From Condylostoma magnum (Eukaryota; Ciliophora; Heterotrichea; Heterotrichida; Condylostomatidae): a stretch of DNA of 29,146 bases. The notes beneath the pieces were generated by a model. The model ran no database searches. It was not told the origin of the DNA and saw only the letters and a list, made by a program, of their open reading frames with translations. A program made the translations under genes and the position numbers. Below are positions 9,850-19,575 of this stretch, one piece after another (position 1 is the stretch's first letter; every line of letters begins with the position of its first letter). Where the stretch lies: contig CAKKTI010000038.1 of NCBI GenBank assembly GCA_920105805.1, positions 5,737 through 34,882 on the forward strand, in the 5' to 3' direction.

Positions 9850-10475
9850 TAAATCTAAATAGCCTCAATATCTGTTGATATATAGATTAGAATCTTGATT
9901 TACTATTTATCTTTCAATTAACTTCTCCCATGATTTATCTAAATAATAGAAGCTAGATTCTCTAATCAAGTTTAATCTACTTTTGTCTTCAACGCCACTG
10001 ATAATAAAGCTAATTAAATAGCAAACCACAGGTCTTATTTGAGAGCCCAAAGTTCCGTTAAGTTTAAACCTTATAATCATTCAGCTTGATTCGGTTGATC
10101 TGAAATATCTTTTGTATTTAAATAATAAAGAAAAACCTAAACTTTTATTCATTAATTGTAAATATCCTTAAATAGGTTTTAAGTGTATTCATATAATAAA
10201 TATTATTCTTGCCAGCATACAGTCCATTCGCAAATACTTTCAATATATCAACTTATAATTATATATTTCGAATTAGGGTTATTAGTAATGTTATTAAGTG
10301 TGAATTCACTTATGATTTATAGTGATAAATGATATTTAATAAATACTGCTAAAGGTAAACTAATATGCTAAACTGAAAATATTGAAATTGCATAAAAGGA
10401 TCACATTTAAAAGCAGTTGAATTATAGTATAATATTCTAATCCAATTCCCTATAACAAAACCTTCATAAATTTAC
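9850..10475 (-). pseudogene. Decayed SABATH methyltransferase copy lacking its N-terminus
   Basis: A relic of the gene family found intact at 16866-17867 and 18327-19328. On the minus strand, matches appear in order: GFVIGNW (for FFVYGNN), SFITINHKW (for AFHYLPLNQRW), EQYLLYEYTQNLFKD (for GQILFYQYTKRLIQD), then ISGVEDKSRLNLIRESSFYY and LDKSWEKLIE (for IEDKDRLKRIRETCFGYL and NNEWKKLT). These pieces lie in more than one frame, so at least two frame changes have accumulated. The first ~110 residues, including the SAM-binding glycine motif, are absent, and the FYVE gene ends 12 nt away. It is about 6.4 kb from the intact pair. Confidence 0.75.
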
Positions 10476-10486
10476 TATTAATTACC

Positions 10487-11164
10487 CTAAAACACAATGC
10501 ATTTACATGACTCAACTCCATCTTTCCTCTAATTCCTTCCATCAATCGCCTATGACTAATGCCTTAATTCCCCTTTAGCCTATGAATGACTCATGGAGTT
10601 GACAGGCCCAGCTAGATTAACAGAGGCATGTGGCTTAGTTTACTCTAATCTCTTAATATTATCTTACAAGTTCTTCTACTCTTTAATCCTCTCCAACTCC
10701 TCCTTATACTCCATCAGCGTCCTAATCTCCTCTTCCATTCCCTAACATCTTTTCTCAAACTCCTCCCTCTTATTAGCCTCCACAGCCACAGTCCCCTGTA
10801 TGCCATCCAGCTCCTATTGCAAAACGGTGATTTGATTCTCCAACTTAGAATTGAGATCCTAGGTTGCTTCCATAGTTAAATTAAAGCACCTTTCACAGCA
10901 CCTCTGTCCAGGTCCGTACTTCGGGTGAGTGATCCTCTTCCTAGAGCATTATCTGCACACACCTCTGTAGCAAAATTTACAGTGAAATCTTTAGCTTCCA
11001 TGTGATATGTTTTTACTAAATCTTACATTACATATAACACAGTTTCTGTCGGTCTTCCACGTTTTAGTATCAATTGTTGCTGCTTCGGTGTCATAGCTGA
11101 ACAGGGAAGCACCGTCTTCGGGTATTCCGGAGGTTACTTCTGACTGGGAATCCTCGTTATTCAT
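10487..11164 (-). CDS. FYVE-type zinc-finger protein with coiled coil
   Basis: A 225-residue protein. Residues about 36-95 form a FYVE-like double zinc site: W-x2-D-x2-CVIC, then FHCKFCYRGVCRQCS, then CCERCF, giving four CxxC-type pairs. The classical basic R(R/K)HHCR motif appears as SQRFHCKFC, so phosphatidylinositol-3-phosphate binding is plausible but not certain. Residues about 97-175 are a charged coiled coil (LNSKLENQITVLQQELDGIQ). FYVE proteins usually act on endosomes. The stop is TAG 10489-10487; TAA-TAG-TAA follow within 15 nt. The start lies only 10 nt after the stop of the LRR gene on the same strand. TAG/TAA codons inside read as Gln. Confidence 0.82.
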
Positions 11165-11174
11165 ATTTTATTAC

Positions 11175-12653
11175 TTAATTATTGGAGCTCAGGCTGTCGC
11201 CCTTTCTATGTAAAGTGATTGCCCTGCTTGGTATTTTGGGGTTTTGGGCCGGGGGGCCGATCATCAGGGCTGATATAGGATTTCCGTACTGTTTTCTCTA
11301 AGAGGCCTTTATCTCATCTACTGTTATAATGCTGATGTTGTTTTAGTTTTAGGAGCTTTTATGGGAAATTCTTGAGTTTTGGATTATATGAAGGGTGTTC
11401 TGATTTAAGTGTTTTTGAGACTTGCATTGGGACGAATCAGGAGATTTCATGCGTAGGGCTCTGGGGTTTTGAGGGGTTGATTTGTGGAATTGCTAAGGGT
11501 TTAAAGAACGCTGTTTTGTTGTACTGGGTGATAAGGTGTTTGACCGGTGTTTTTTTGGAGTTTTGGTAGGAGTGAAATTTGATATATTGTTGAAGTTTTA
11601 ACGAGCTTGTATGTTCTGCCTGGGCAGTATTGATTCCTTTATACAGGAGAATTCAGTGAATTTCTGTATATTGTTGTTGATTAGTTCTACTTTAAACAAA
11701 ACTCGCTTAAGATGGTTAATTAAATCCGGTTTACTAGTGATTTAGTTTTAGTGAATGTTAAGTCAACGCAGCTGTTTGTTCATTTACAAATTAACAAGGT
11801 CTTCAAGTTTGTCTAGTTTGTTTGCTGATGCGTCTATTAGTCTAAGCTGTTTCAGGCCTGCCAGACTATTGAGCTAGTATAGGTAGTTTTATGATATAAA
11901 TATCTCCTGTAGTTGCATTACTTTCTAAATATTACTTATTTATCGTATTCTGTTCTAAGATAAATTCAGCAGTTTTAGATGTTATAGATTCACTGAAAAA
12001 TCTGTACTTGAAATCAGATTTTAAGAAGCATTCAAAGCTAAAAGTTGTTATGGAAAATTAAAACTTAAGCTTTTGATTCCACATCCCGTTATGTTTAAGT
12101 ATGAAATGTTTGAAAATTGGTCAAAATACTCCTAAACCTGCCCTAGATTCTATAAATCAAGCAATTAACTTATATCATACTCCTTTATCTAATCTTAAGT
12201 CGACTTCTCAGAGTAGAATTCATTAGTTGCTTCCTCTTATACAGGGGATTCAAGTGTTGACGTTATGTATTTTGGTTTGTTTTTTATTTCGTTAGGGTTC
12301 AAACTTGTTATAGCATTCTTAAATGACTCCTAAAAGTTGTTGTAATTTATTTGACTAATTGAATCCATATCCAATGTCCTATGCTTATCCTCAAAGCAAG
12401 CTGATAATAAGATGAGCTGGTCAAGAATATCATCCCATTTAACATATTCACTTTAGATTTCTTTTATAGCTGCGATTATTTCTTCTACACTGTGGGTGTT
12501 TATACTAGTCTCTGTATATGTAAGATTTAAGCTATTTACATTCTCTACTAATTCAGATAATAAAGAAATTTTAGACACCTTTTTTGCTTGGATTGATAGT
12601 GATAATTTACTCCATATAAGCCAAAAGTGATTGTATCATTGTAACCTTGGCAT
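11175..12653 (-). CDS. Leucine-rich repeat protein (SDS22-like repeats)
   Basis: A 492-residue protein. Residues about 1-170 are a helical N-terminal region (SKISLLSELVENVNSLNL). Residues about 180-340 hold leucine-rich repeats of 22 residues: ISYLNITGCGIKSL, LKLLNLSQNRIRQI, LQEIFISQNYLYQL, LRLIDASANKLDKL and LRWLNIHQNQIT, the last with Trp from TGA. A basic Ser/Pro/Lys-rich linker follows, then a conserved-looking tail YGNPISALMIGPPA near residue 460. Such LRR proteins are common scaffolds, including in cilia and centrosomes; the role here is unknown. Start 12653 (MPRLQW, TGA as Trp at codon 6) is the only Met that keeps the N-terminal region. The stop TAA 11177-11175 is 10 nt before the FYVE start. 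The frame is unbroken over 1479 nt. Confidence 0.8.
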
Positions 12654-12839
12654 TACACCTTTGCCTATTGTGGTTAAAGATTAAAGTTGGACTTTATTTT
12701 ACATTTTTGTATTGTTATTTATTATAACAGATTAAAAGTTAAGTAAATGCTGTTTAATTACAGCAGTGATTTGTATTTTAGATTTAAATTAGCCTTATAA
12801 TAACTACCATTTCTTTGCCGAATATATTATTTATAGAAT

Positions 12840-13091
12840 TTACCACTTACTGCTACTGTAATCCTTTATTAGGTACCAGTAATCATTTCCAATTTTTGAA
12901 TTAAAATATACTAAATTACTATCAAATTCGCAATGAATAATGAGCTGCTGTATTTCTATTGGCAAAATTTGCTTGATTATGCTGACTAATAGTTAATTGA
13001 TAGCCCGGAATTTCCCTTTACTAATAATATTATGATAATTGAATTGGGGGCTACTCAAAGATCGGAATTTAATTTCTACTTCGAGGATCAT
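12840..13091 (-). CDS. Small unrecognised protein behind the kinase
   Basis: ATG 13091 to TAA 12842-12840 encodes 83 residues, e.g. EVEIKFRSLSSPQFNYHNII and EFDSNLVYFNSKIGNDYWYL. Only one internal TAA occurs in 84 codons, well below what this AT content would give by chance, and Trp is written TGG. The start sits 8 nt after a TAG-TAA-TAA cluster that can end the kinase, matching the tight spacing elsewhere. The competing view is that the kinase frame continues through here as a Gln-rich tail to TGA-TAG-TAA at 12924-12916. No family recognised. Confidence 0.45.
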
Positions 13092-13104
13092 TATCAATTT
13101 ATTA

Positions 13105-14007
13105 CTAAAAAATCTAATAGATCATGTTGTTTAGTATTTCGCTAATATTTTCAAAATAAGCACTAATATAAAATCCCTCTTCACTTTATTCCTATAAAAT
13201 CAATCTCCAAAGTTACCCAAGCTACTTAAAATCTGGCCTTGACTATGGATCAAGTTAAGTCATCAATCAAATCAATGCTCTTAGTTTTCATGAATAGTTT
13301 TAAGTGATCTACCCAATTGATTGATTTAAAATATACTGAAGGTTTTACAGCTATGCTATTTATTCAGATAGCTCTAATTGAATCATTTAAAGAAAGGTGA
13401 TTCCAAGAGAGTAGACATCACTTCTGTTCCAATCTACTGATTGTTATAATTATATTCCCTATTATTATAGTTCTATCTACTATCGTAACTCAGGGGAAAG
13501 GTACATCGGAGTTCCTATAATAGAAATTATTTCATAGTTTTAGAACTCTTTAGAGAATCCAAAGTCTATAATAACTGGTGTATTGTTTTATTCTAACATT
13601 AAATTTTAAGGCTTGATATCTCTATGCACTATTTATTAGCTTTATATATACTCAAAAGCCTCAATTAATTAAGTAAAGTACTCAGTTAATTATTATTCAT
13701 CTCATTTTTAATTACCTCGTTGTCTTTACATTATTGCAGCATGAAAGTCAATTTCATAGTATTTTAGTACAATTATACCTTCTCTTTAATTAACATCATA
13801 AAAGTAAATTTTTCCTATATTTTTATGATCAAACCTTTAAATCGATTATACTTCATTTTGAAACATTTCATATGAGTGTTAATCCTTAAATTTCAATGTT
13901 TTCACAGCATAGATCTCTTGGGTTTACTTATGCTTCATTTTCTCAACTTTGACATCCCTAGTAGAATAGATTACGTCTAAGAACTCTAAATCTTGCAAGG
14001 TTAACAT
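13105..14007 (-). CDS. Serine/threonine-type protein kinase
   Basis: About 300 residues with a complete catalytic core: the Lys of EIYAVKTLKF (VAIK position), IVHRDIKPQNLML (catalytic loop, Asp near residue 130), VIIDFGFSKEF (Mg-binding Asp), GTPMYLSPEL (activation-segment end), SDVYSLGITF and the closing RPDF. It would phosphorylate Ser/Thr. The N-lobe is odd: the Gly-rich loop is missing (VIYSTRDVKVEKM where GxGxxG is expected), though the ATP-site Lys and catalytic Asp residues are present. TAA/TAG as Gln are very dense (IQSQQIVHRDIKPQN uses several), and TGA reads as Trp in GNQKWDEQQ and LRALIWLM. The end is uncertain: TAG 13116-13114, the TAG-TAA-TAA cluster 13107-13099, or TGA 12924-12922 with a Gln-rich tail. 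Confidence 0.85.
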
Positions 14008-14540
14008 TTTAATTATAGAATATAGATAAATTTAATGCTGTTATTAAGAGGTGAAACATTACTTTTGATTTTAAAGGTTATATTTCATGCCTAGAGTTTA
14101 TCATCTTTAAAACTAATTTTAATTAAATTGACACTTGATAGCTTGCTATGAATTACTATAAGCTTATAAGGGGTTTAATATGGACTATCATTTTATGGTG
14201 TAAATATTATATCAATATACCTAATTTTTATAAGGAAAAATCAGTATATTTTTAAGCTCTGCTTTCTAATACATATACAATAAGAAGTTGTATTGCTTAT
14301 CTATATGAAACAATAAGTAACTTATTTCACTTAGCTAATCTCAAATAATGTACTAAATGGATTGATTAACTCGTCTTCCTATAATCAAATAATACAACTC
14401 AAATATATCAACAACTACACAGCATGAGTGATTCCTTTAAATCCTTAAAATTCATCCTAAAATGAACCAATATTCATCTTATCCCTCCAAATTTGATTTT
14501 CCAACATATTTAAAAGGGAACTAAATATAATAAATATAAA
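14008..14540. promoter_or_regulatory. Divergent intergenic region
   Basis: 533 nt of AT-rich DNA between the kinase start (minus) and the next plus-strand gene; it must hold both promoters. No repeated motif stands out. ATG 14424 is in frame with the downstream gene and could lengthen it by 39 residues (MSDSFKSLKFILKW, with TGA as Trp). Confidence 0.45.
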
Positions 14541-14855
14541 ATGTTAATGTCAATAACACCAAACACACAAGAAGACTTCAACTACGTTCACAATTTTGTC
14601 TAACTAATGAAAGATGACATAGAGGATGAAGTCAGCTAAAAGTCAGATTACTATAACTTTGATTTCAACACAGAGACTGTATATATCGGCAATTTCTAAT
14701 GGGAATCAACTGTCCCAAAACAAACCCTCAAGAACCGTCCTAGCATAGGCAGACAGAGTGTATCTACCTATGCCTCATCCAAAGACATACCAGAGCAGCA
14801 CAGTATCCCTTCAATCCCAATTTTCTAGTTCAACCCTTAAAATAAACAATTTTGA
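14541..14855 (+). CDS. Small acidic/Ser-rich protein, unrecognised
   Basis: ATG 14541 to TGA 14853-14855 gives 104 residues: an acidic first half (DFNYVHNFVQLMKDDIEDEV, YYNFDFNTETVYIGNF) and a Ser/Pro-rich second half (SIGRQSVSTYASSKDIPEQH). C-ending codons are fairly frequent, as in well-expressed genes here. Four internal TAA/TAG codons read as Gln; TAA 14838 is an alternative stop. It may start at 14424. RPL7 starts 140 nt downstream. No family recognised. Confidence 0.5.
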
Positions 14856-14995
14856 AGTGTACAGTAAATAAATAATTGTAAATAACTTTACTCTAAATCC
14901 CAGGCCTTTCTGTTTAATTTTTCCCTTAATCCTTAAATCTCCAGTCCACTAGCAGAATAATCTAATCTCAACCAATCTTGACATATTTATTACGG

Positions 14996-15730
14996 ATGGT
15001 AAAGAAGACTGAAAGCAAGCAAGCTCCTCCCCTAGACGCTAAACTACAGGCCCGTATCGATGAGCGCGAGGCCATCCGTGCTTCACAGAGAAAAGAAAGA
15101 GAGGAACAAGCTGTTGCCAGACAGCAACACGCCCGAAATGCAGCTGAAAAATACTTAGAAGAATAATTAGCAGCAGAGGACGCTGAAAGAAAGAACTCAA
15201 AGACTGCAAAGGAAAGGGGAGACTTTTGGGTTCCTGATGAGCCTAAGGTACTCCTGGTACTGAGAATCAAGGGAGTCAATAAGCTTCCTCCAAAGGTCAA
15301 AAAGATTTTCGAGTTGTTCAGACTCAGGCAAATACATAACGCTGTTTTCATCAAAAATAACAAAGCTACTAGAAACATGCTTCGCAGAATTGAGCCTTAT
15401 GTCACTTTTGGGTATCCTTCTAAATCACTTATAACTAAGTTAGTGTATAAGAGAGGGTTTGTCAAGATTAACAAGCAGAGGGTACCTATTAATGACAATG
15501 CTATGATCGAGGATAACTTGGGGAAATTTGGACTGAAGTGTGTTGAGGATTTGATACATGAAATAGCCACGTGTGGACCTCATTTCAAGGAAGCTAATAA
15601 CTTTATATGGACATTTAAGCTGAAGTCCCCTACTAAAGGATTCGTGCACAAGAGGCAGAGTTATATTAACGGAGGTGACTGGGGAAATAGAGAGGATAAG
15701 ATCGCTGCTTTGATTAAGAGAATGATTTAG
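14996..15730 (+). CDS. RPL7: 60S ribosomal protein L7 (uL30)
   Basis: A 244-residue protein of the normal length for eukaryotic uL30, a core component of the large ribosomal subunit. Residues 1-75 are the basic helical eukaryote-specific N-terminus. The uL30 fold follows: VLLVLRIKGVNKLPPKVKKI, FRLRQIHNAVFIKNNKATRN, LRRIEPYVTFGYPSKSLITK and YKRGFVKINKQRVPINDN. It closes with the near-invariant GGDWGNREDKIAALIKRMI. The stop must be TAG 15728-15730: the protein ends there in other eukaryotes and no TGA follows in frame. TAA 15164-15166 in the N-terminal helix reads as Gln. This one gene shows both meanings of the TAR codons. Only 1 of about 10 Gln codons is TAA/TAG. Confidence 0.97.
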
Positions 15731-15771
15731 TCGTAGTAATTTAGATAAATTGTGGATTCAAATTAGTCTTA

Positions 15772-16689
15772 CTATGAGTTAGCTAACGCAAGTTCTCTGA
15801 ATTCCTTATTAGCTGCTCTTCTCTCATACTTGACGTCGAATAAATTGAATTTTAAAGAGTGTCGCCATGCTCCGTATGTAAAATCACCTCTTCCCAGCTC
15901 CTTCAAAGATCCTCTGACACATTCCTCAGCAGTAGCAGTGAATATATCGGTTTTTACGTTTTTTGTCATATTAGTAATAGTAGTACTTGGTGCTACAGCC
16001 AATACATCTATTTTATCCGCCAATTCAGCTGCTAGGGATCTACTTAAAGCAGTTAAATAGCCTTTGGATCCAGTATAAGTAGAAATGTACCCCCAGCAAA
16101 CAATAGGCACTACAGAGCTCACGTTTACTATTGCAGATCGTTACTACCTTCTTTTCATCTATGGCACTAATGCTTAGATCAGCCTTGTTGGAGTAATTGA
16201 GTTTATGTTCATTAAATCCATGTATTCAGAAGCACTCATGTCCTCAATTTGCTTTTTATGCAGAGTTCCAGCGTTGTTGACTAAAATACTGATTTCTAGT
16301 CCTTATATCTCCTATATAATCTAATTCACTGATTATTCAGGCTTTGATAGATCTGTTTTGATAGAAATTGCTTAAACTTTGTATTCTTTTTTCAATTTGT
16401 CTACTAAAGCATCAACATTTGAGCCTCTTCCGACACATACTATGTTGAAATTGTATTGGGCTAGTTGAATTGCCCATTGTTCACCTATACCTTATCCTGC
16501 CCCTGTAATTAAAGCCCAAGTTTCTTTTCCATATCTTTTTTCTAGATTCATCGGTTGTCTTATAAAGTATCTGTATGTTCCTTTGACTGCTGAAAAACAG
16601 TTTGAGAGAAGATAGCCTGCTCCTATTACAGCAAGAGGAGTTTTTATGTAGTTTGGAGTTGATTCGAAAAGTTCATTGATTTTTTCCAT
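15772..16689 (-). CDS. Short-chain dehydrogenase, 17-beta-HSD12/3-ketoacyl reductase type
   Basis: A 305-residue NAD(P)-dependent oxidoreductase. An N-terminal hydrophobic anchor (TPLAVIGAGYLLSNCF) precedes the Rossmann core: ITGAGQGIGEQWA (cofactor loop; the Gln is a TAA codon), ILVNNAGTLHKK, INVSS-type catalytic Ser in AIVNVSSVV, and the catalytic YTGSK (Y-x3-K). The layout matches membrane 17-beta-hydroxysteroid dehydrogenase 12 and fatty-acid-elongation 3-ketoacyl reductases; which substrate is used cannot be told. The stop is TAG 15774-15772, followed in frame by TAA and TAA. It converges on RPL7 with 41 nt between the stop codons. No intron was seen. Confidence 0.9.
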
Positions 16690-16865
16690 TTTAGTAAAAT
16701 TTGTTTTTACTGTAATAAATTTATGGCTTATCAGTATTATTGCCTATATTTACATAAAGGAGTAATATTTGCTTTATTCATAGTAATGATTTATGTATAT
16801 TTCTATTAATCTTATTTGCTACCTTTTAAACTCTAATATCAAGAATTAATATAAACTTAAAACTG

Positions 16866-17867
16866 TTAAAGAATCTCAATATCAACTGATATGTGAAATT
16901 GAGTATCAGGAGTAATAACTTTTTCTTCAACTAACTTCTTCCATTCTTCGTCTAGATAAGCAAAACTGGTTTCTCTAATGATTCTAAGTCTATCCTTGTC
17001 CTCAATTTCCTCATCAGGTATTAAAAACTTCATACATGGAGGTATTCCTTGCACAAATTGTTCTATTTCAGTTCAAATCATTCGAATAGTTTTAGCTTCA
17101 TATCCTTTAATCTTAATACCTTCAATTGAATTTGTAACGTCTAAAACATCTTCTAAAGATAAAGTCATAGCAAAATTCTTAGGCACTTATTCTTCTGATC
17201 TTTTTAGTAATCCATCTTAAATAAGTCTTTTTGTATATTAGTAAAATAGAATTTAACCTTCCTTAAATAGCATTAAAGTAGTAAACAAGAGTCTACCTCC
17301 ACTTTATATCTCATTTATTCGATGTTAGACTACTTATTTTAATAAAGACTTGTTTATTATCCGCTGGTTTTCTTAAAAATTTTATTGATAAAAGTTGATT
17401 ATTGGCCATCTTTGATTGTATGGTAAATAATGAAAAGATGCTACTGAATACACGAAATTAAGGAAATTCTTATGGAAATTTTACGTGTAATTGTTACCAA
17501 ATACAAAATAAGATTAAATTTAGTCAAAATTTTCAATCGAATTCACATCTTACTTCAAGTTTTCATAAAGTAAAGCTCAGTTGTTAGTTGGCAAATCAAT
17601 AAAGTAATAATTGATATCATTTCCACCGTTATCAAAGTACTTTTTCAAAGGCTCATTCATAGCCATGAATGAATTAGTTCCATATGCACAGCCGTAGTCA
17701 GCAATGTTTAAAAAGCCAGTTTAAGTTTATAACTGTTATAAAATTTCATATATTTTAGGTTGATTTAATTTGTTTTAGAAAAGCTGAACTTTGGAATTCT
17801 AAACGTATTGCTGCGTCATATTTGAGAATCTTCTGGCCAGCTTGGACATATTTGTAAGACTCGACAT
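16866..17867 (-). CDS. SABATH-family SAM-dependent carboxyl methyltransferase, copy A
   Basis: A 333-residue enzyme of the SABATH family (salicylate, jasmonate, IAA and benzoate carboxyl methyltransferases). Landmarks: YVQNSKVQ (the Y-x2-NS-x2-Q substrate/SAM region), IADYGCAYGTNSF (motif I, SAM binding), YYFIDLPTNNWALLY (for NDLPGNDFN), VYSVASFHYLP (for SSYSLHWLS), and EIQSGGRLLFTTL (for VPGGRMVL). The acceptor is unknown; the family methylates small carboxylic acids. Trp in NNWALLY is TGA (17579-17577) while the paralogue uses TGG, and EEWKKL is TGG here but TGA in the paralogue. Stop TAA 16868-16866. It is exactly the length of copy B and adjacent to it on the same strand, so it is a tandem duplicate. 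Confidence 0.88.
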
Positions 17868-17880
17868 TTTGGTTTTCTCA

Positions 17881-18129
17881 TTAAGCTTTAAATTAATACT
17901 TTTCTCTTCATTGGCATAATAGTTTATCCATATCCAATATCCTTACTATATTGTAAGTTTTATCTAATTAATCTATATTAGCCTTTTGATATTTACATCA
18001 ATCAACTTAAAAGATCATCTATATTGCCTGCATGAGTACTTGAACCAAAGACATTATGTATCTGATTCGGTCAATAAGATTATCTGAATAATTAATTCGA
18101 AATATCAATGTTATCAGATTTTTACTCAT
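17881..18129 (-). CDS. Candidate short gene between the methyltransferases
   Basis: ATG 18129 to TAA 17883-17881 gives 82 residues of reasonable composition (SKNLITLIFRINYSDNLIDR; LDKTYNIVRILDMDKLLCQW), with TAA/TAG as Gln and two TGA as Trp. TGA immediately follows the stop. It would end 13 nt before the start of methyltransferase copy A, like other gene pairs here. No motif recognised, and no similarity to the methyltransferases seen. It may be chance. Confidence 0.35.
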
Positions 18130-18326
18130 TGATTGCCATGAATAACAAAAATTCAATGCATTAAAGACCATAATAGCTTGATCATTAATATAATAAGTAA
18201 AGGAGACAAAGGAGATCTATTTATTAGAACAAATTACCTTTATATATCAACATTATTATCTATAAGCTTATATTTTTATGTACATTTTGAGATAACAAAA
18301 ATGACTAAAAAGTACTTCTAACTAAA

Positions 18327-19328
18327 CTAAAGAACTTCAGAATCTACTGTGATGTGGATATTTGAATCAGGAGTAATAATCTTTTGATCAGTTAGCTTCT
18401 TTCATTCATTGTTTAAATAGCCAAAGCACGTTTCTCTGATCCTTTTTAGCCTATCCTTGTCTTCAATATCATTATCAGCTATCATGAAATTCATTAATGG
18501 AACAAATGCTTGTACAATTTTCTCTCTTTAAATTCCTAAATCTTTGATCCTTCTAAGTGAATATTCCCTAATTTTGATACCTTCTATCGAATTAATTATA
18601 TCTAGAACTTCATCTGGGCTTAAGGTCATAGCAAAGCACTGAGGTTTGTATATTTCTGAGCTCTTTAATAACTCATCTTAAAGAAGACTTTGCATGTAAT
18701 TATAGAAGAAGTGCTAAGATTCCTCAAATACTACTCCAGCACTAAATAGCAATCTGCCACCCTTTTATAACTCTTTTACTCTATATTGGATTACTTCCTT
18801 TAATAAAGCCTAATCTATAATTCGTTACTTTTCTAAAAAATTTTATTAATAAATTTTGCTTAATGACCATCTCTAGTTCAATGGCAAGTAATGAAAGGCT
18901 GAAACTGAATAGATAAAGTTTAGGGAGTTATCATGGAAATTCTGTTTAAAATTGTTCCCATATACAAAGAAAGATTAAACCTTATCAAAATGAGCAATTG
19001 AACTTTCGTCTGATTGTAAATTTCCGTAGAGTTATGCCCAGTTATTAGTTGGTAGATCAAGGAAATAATAGTTTACATTACTTCCGCCGTCCTAGAAATA
19101 TCTCTACAGCGGCTCATTGATAGCCTTAAATGAATTTGTTCCAAATGCACAACCATAGTCGGCAATATTTAAGGTGCTAGTTTAAGTCGATAACTCAGAT
19201 AAAATTTAGTATATTCTTGTTTGATTGGATTCATTTGCGGAGATTTGAGTTTTGGATAGCTTATCGTACTCTTAAGTCATATTTGAAAATCTTCTGATTA
19301 GCTTGTATGCGCCTTTTAATGCAGACAT
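18327..19328 (-). CDS. SABATH-family SAM-dependent carboxyl methyltransferase, copy B
   Basis: A 333-residue paralogue of copy A, alignable end to end without gaps. It has the same landmarks: IADYGCAFGTNSF (SAM motif I), YYFLDLPTNNWAQLY, IYSVSAFHYLP, LQKGGRLLFSA, IEDKDRLKRIRETCFGYL. The N-terminal NS of copy A's YVQNSKVQ is replaced (YDKLSKTQ), so substrate or cofactor contacts may differ. Divergence is substantial (roughly half the residues), so the duplication is not recent; function for both is inferred because motifs are kept. Trp in NNEWKKL is TGA (18404-18402). Stop TAG 18329-18327. Rb ends 247 nt upstream of its start. Confidence 0.88.
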
Positions 19329-19575
19329 TTATTGTTAGTTACTTACAATGAGAGTATAAAAGACTTATGAAATAGTCTTTGTATTCTTGATCTAATGGAA
19401 ATTGATTGATTTTAAATATTATAAATTTGCTCATTAAAAATTTAAATTATTAAATATAGTGTGTAATTATGCGATATTTAAGGGATAAATTTAAGACTTA
19501 CAAACATAGTATTCTCTAGTTATTTACAAAATCACTAAAACCAATTAATTTTATGTAAAAGTATGTATTAATAAA

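Noticed and set aside
6946-10475. Mobile element in the gene-poor block
   Set aside because: No terminal repeats, transposase or reverse-transcriptase motifs found; the only recognisable relic is a SABATH gene copy.
11907-11921. 15-nt GT-AG segment in the LRR gene as an intron
   Set aside because: Removing it would shorten a leucine-rich repeat from 22 to 17 residues, while neighbouring repeats are exactly 22.
12932-13600. Long plus-strand reading starting with Met 12932
   Set aside because: It is antisense to the kinase and its neighbour; minus-strand TAA/TAG Gln codons appear as Leu on this strand, giving a false protein-like look.
14996-16689. Karyorelict code (table 27: only TGA terminates)
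   Set aside because: RPL7 and SDR end at TAG with conserved C-termini and no usable TGA; 15-nt introns also point to a heterotrich.
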